Assembly (NCBI GenBank): GCA_028287225.1
Contig: JAQBPZ010000313.1
Coordinates: 1 to 9,765 of the forward strand
DNA from: Gemmatimonadota bacterium
Lineage (GTDB): Bacteria > Gemmatimonadota > Gemmatimonadetes > Gemmatimonadales > Gemmatimonadaceae
Length of the DNA stretch: 9,765 nt
Direction: 5' to 3'
Part shown: positions 8,152 to 9,765 of the stretch, one piece after another
How positions within the stretch are numbered: the stretch's first letter is position 1
Layout of the letters: every line of letters begins with the position of its first letter
Notes under the pieces: generated by a model
What the model was told of the DNA's origin: nothing
The model's database searches: none
The model's input: only the letters and a program-made list of their open reading frames with translations
Position numbers and translations under genes: made by a program

Positions 8152-8864
8152 AGCTCGTCCTGTTCGACATCGACGGCACGCTGCTCTGGACCGATGGCGC
8201 GGGGCGCCGCGCCGTGCACCGCGCGCTGGAGGAGGTGTTCGGCACGGTGCCGCCCGACGGCCACGAGTTCGACGGCAAGACGGATCCGCAGATCGTGCGC
8301 GAGCTGATGACGATCGCGGGGAACAGCCACGCCGAGGTGGACGCGCTCCTTCCGCGCGCGCTGGAACGCTACGTGGAGGAGCTGCGCCGCGAGCTGTCCC
8401 GCGCGGGGGACGCGGGCCATGCGGACAAGGTGTATCCCGGCGTGCACGCGCTGCTGGACCACCTCGAGGCGCGTGGCGACGTGCTGCTCGGGCTCCTCAC
8501 CGGCAACGTGCGCGAGGGCGCCGCGACGAAGCTCGCCGCGGTGGGCATCGACGAGCGTCGCTTCCGGGTGGGTGCGTTCGGGTCGGATCACGCGGACCGT
8601 CCGGAGCTGCCGGCGATCGCGCGCGCGCGGGCCGAGGCGTTGCTGGGGCATGCGCTGGCGGGCGAGGACGTGGTGGTGATCGGTGACACGCCGGCCGACA
8701 TGAGCTGCGGACGCGGCATCGGTGCGCGGGCGATCGGCGTCGCCACCGGCCGCTACTCGGTGGATCAGCTGGAGGCCGGCCGCGCGGGCGTGGTGTTCGC
8801 GGACCTGTCGGACACCGAGCAGGTGGTGGCGGCGATCATGAACGGAATAACGAGTAACGAGTAA
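8148..8864 (+). CDS. HAD-superfamily hydrolase (phosphoglycolate-phosphatase-like)
   Basis: A 238-residue cytosolic phosphatase of the haloacid dehalogenase superfamily. Motif I is DIDGT with nucleophile D7 and acid/base D9; motif II is LLTGN (T118); the motif III lysine is K128 in AATKLAAVGI; motif IV is VVIGDTPADM with D180 and D184 for magnesium. A helical C1 cap lies between about 14 and 95. The order resembles Gph/PGP-type phosphatases, but the natural substrate is uncertain. The ATG overlaps the EamA stop, so expression is coupled to the transporter. The last residues, ITSNE, and the TAA stop are coded by tandem TAACGAG heptamers that belong to the adjacent inverted-repeat element, so the original C-terminus was probably replaced when the element arrived. 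All catalytic motifs are upstream of that point, so the enzyme should still work. Confidence 0.92.
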   Translation: MKLVLFDIDGTLLWTDGAGRRAVHRALEEVFGTVPPDGHEFDGKTDPQIVRELMTIAGNSHAEVDALLPRALERYVEELRRELSRAGDAGHADKVYPGVHALLDHLEARGDVLLGLLTGNVREGAATKLAAVGIDERRFRVGAFGSDHADRPELPAIARARAEALLGHALAGEDVVVIGDTPADMSCGRGIGARAIGVATGRYSVDQLEAGRAGVVFADLSDTEQVVAAIMNGITSNE

Positions 8865-9052
8865 CGAGTAACCTTCCGGGAGGCATCCCGAGCGGATGTC
8901 ATCCCACAGCGGCGCAGCCGATGTTGGGACCTTGCATCCCGATAGAGGGGCTGGCCATGAGCACGGGACAGTAGATCCCGACACTCGCTGCGCTCCTGCG
9001 GGATGACAGCCGCCCGGGACGCCCCGCCTACTCGTTACTCGTTACTCGTTTA
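8848..9052. repeat. Palindromic intergenic element with tandem TAACGAG heptamer ends
   Basis: The left end has three tandem TAACGAG units (8848-8868). The right end has two exact CTCGTTA units and one variant (9031-9051), in inverted orientation. Inside, 8883-8931 (GGCATCCCGAGCGGATGTC, then ATCCCACAG) pairs with about 8970-9022 (ACACTCGCTGCGCTCCTG, then CGGGATGACAGC) with roughly four matches in five; the centre near 8950 holds TGGCCA. The core TCCCGAGCGGATGTC is identical to 6632-6646. The element ends the HAD gene and reaches to 10 bp before the CYTH gene. Weak symmetry continues outward, since CGATCATG at 8833 mirrors CATGATCG at 9061, but that may be chance. It has no reading frame of its own. 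The GTCATCCCGAGCG-type core resembles dispersed palindromes I recall from other GC-rich phyla; I could not check this. Confidence 0.8.
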
Positions 9053-9056
9053 TGTT
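9051..9056 (+). promoter_or_regulatory. Candidate -10 (TATGTT) for a leaderless CYTH-gene mRNA
   Basis: TATGTT fits TANNNT and stands 5 nt before the ATG at 9062, overlapping the outer edge of the inverted-repeat element. No Shine-Dalgarno is present. If it is active, the element supplied or reshaped the promoter of the CYTH gene. Confidence 0.3.
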
Positions 9057-9061
9057 TCCGC

Positions 9062-9643
9062 ATGATCGAAGTCGAGCTGAAGAGCGTGGTGGACGACTGG
9101 GCGGGGCGGCGCGCGGCGGTCGAGGCGGCGGGTGGGACGCTCGAGTTCGAGGGGCGGCTCGAGGACCGGCGCTACGACATGGCGGACCGATCGCTCGCGT
9201 CGCGCGATCATCTGCTGCGGCTGCGCACCTACCGCGCGGCGTCGGGCACGCGCGCGGAGCTCGACTGGAAGGGGCCCACTCGGCGAGCGCAGGGCTACAA
9301 GCAGCGCGAGGAGCTCGGCGTGCCGCTGGGCGACGGCGCGGCGTTCGCCGAGATCCTGGACCGCCTCGGCTACGTGGTGACGACGTCGATCGACCGCGAC
9401 GTCGCGCAGTACCGGCTGCACGGGGCAACGGTCCGCTTCGAGCGCTACCCGCGCCTCGACGACCTCGTGGAGGTGGAGGGCGAGCCGGCGGAGATCGAGC
9501 GCGCCATCGCGACCCTCGGCATGCCGCGCGAGGGATACAGCGCCGACCGGCTCTCCGATTTCGTCGGCCGCTACGAGGCGCGCACGGGCCGCCGCGCCGC
9601 GATCTGCGACGCGGAGCTGGAGGCGGACGACGTCCGTGCCTGA
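9062..9643 (+). CDS. CYTH-domain protein (class IV adenylate cyclase/triphosphatase-like)
   Basis: CYTH proteins form an eight-stranded tunnel that binds triphosphate compounds with divalent metal. They include CyaB-type adenylate cyclases, thiamine triphosphatase and inorganic triphosphatases. This 193-residue protein shows the signature ExExK as E3-V-E5-L-K7, basic strand LLRLRTY (51-57), ELDWKGP (66-72), YKQREEL (79-85), VRFERYPRLDDLVEVEGE (123-140) with the paired acidic strand, and LGMPREGYS (152-160), as in CyaB-like members. I cannot tell the cyclase from the triphosphatase. The start is fixed by the ExExK motif, which must lie at the N-terminus. There is no Shine-Dalgarno; TATGTT is 5 nt upstream. 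The next gene overlaps its stop by 8 nt, so the two form an operon. Confidence 0.9.
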   Translation: MIEVELKSVVDDWAGRRAAVEAAGGTLEFEGRLEDRRYDMADRSLASRDHLLRLRTYRAASGTRAELDWKGPTRRAQGYKQREELGVPLGDGAAFAEILDRLGYVVTTSIDRDVAQYRLHGATVRFERYPRLDDLVEVEGEPAEIERAIATLGMPREGYSADRLSDFVGRYEARTGRRAAICDAELEADDVRA

Positions 9644-9765
9644 CGACGCGCGGCCGCTGCTCCCCGAGCTCGCGCGGTCGCTGCGCACGCTCGGCCGCCC
9701 CGATGACGCGGCCACGGAGGCGGCGCACGCCGTGGTGTTCGTCCCGCTGCTCGACGCGCGCGCCG
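9636..9765 (+). CDS. 3'-truncated gene, possibly a Nudix hydrolase
   Basis: The frame opens with GTG 9636, overlapping the CYTH stop by 8 nt, and stays open to the window edge (43 codons). GGAGG lies 12 nt upstream. The visible protein begins MPDDARPLLPELARSLRTLG, followed by an acidic/Ala-rich stretch and AHAVVFVPLLDARA. A helical lead followed by a hydrophobic strand of the AVVFVPL type is how Nudix CoA-pyrophosphatase-like proteins begin, but the Nudix box itself would be outside the window, so the family is a guess. The existence of a coding frame is better supported than its function: the 8-nt overlap and codon bias match the other genes here. Confidence 0.5.
   Translation, partial: MPDDARPLLPELARSLRTLGRPDDAATEAAHAVVFVPLLDARA

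Noticed and set aside
7914..8984. Minus-strand frame across the EamA and HAD genes and the repeat element
   Set aside because: Shadow of two well-supported plus-strand genes; it starts inside the palindromic element and has no motif.
8848..9051. Heptamer repeats as a CRISPR-like array
   Set aside because: Units are 7 bp, adjacent and inverted at the two ends, with no spacers and no cas genes.

Overview
The window is very GC-rich chromosomal DNA from a diderm (outer-membrane) bacterium. Pointers are a TamB/DUF490 outer-membrane biogenesis protein with a C-terminal Phe, a NtrC-type response regulator, a DUF6941-type protein and strong G/C third-position bias. The combination fits Gemmatimonadota best. 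That is inference from gene style; no rRNA or marker gene is present to prove it. I see no phage genes, transposase, CRISPR array, tRNA or rRNA.

Layout: (1) 3-2920, plus strand: the C-terminal part of a TamB-like protein, then a diacylglycerol/sphingolipid-kinase-family lipid kinase whose reading frame begins on top of the tamB stop codon. (2) 3101-6399, plus strand: a tight four-gene operon of an NtrC-family response regulator, a 62-residue four-CxxC zinc protein, a P1-family self-processing aminopeptidase and an SH3-NlpC/P60 peptidase. Junctions are ATGA overlaps or 4-nt gaps. The regulator keeps its ATPase motifs but has lost the GAFTGA loop that contacts sigma-54. The two peptidases suggest peptidoglycan-peptide turnover. 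(3) 6400-6723: a convergent gap filled by a long imperfect inverted repeat with a bidirectional terminator-like core. (4) 6724-7152, minus strand: a DUF6941-like gene, divergent from an EamA transporter (7207-8151) that is translationally coupled to a HAD phosphatase (8148-8864). A perfect 6-4-6 palindrome lies in the divergent spacer. (5) 8848-9052: a second inverted-repeat element, ended by tandem TAACGAG heptamers, which supplies the last codons and stop of the HAD gene and runs up to the next start. (6) 9062-end: a CYTH-domain protein overlapping a truncated gene that may encode a Nudix hydrolase.

Most worth following up: the two related palindromic elements (they share a 15-bp core), the GAFTGA-less regulator heading a peptidase operon, and a repeated TANNNT plus 5-7 nt plus ATG arrangement with no Shine-Dalgarno, which suggests leaderless transcripts for three genes that head transcription units.
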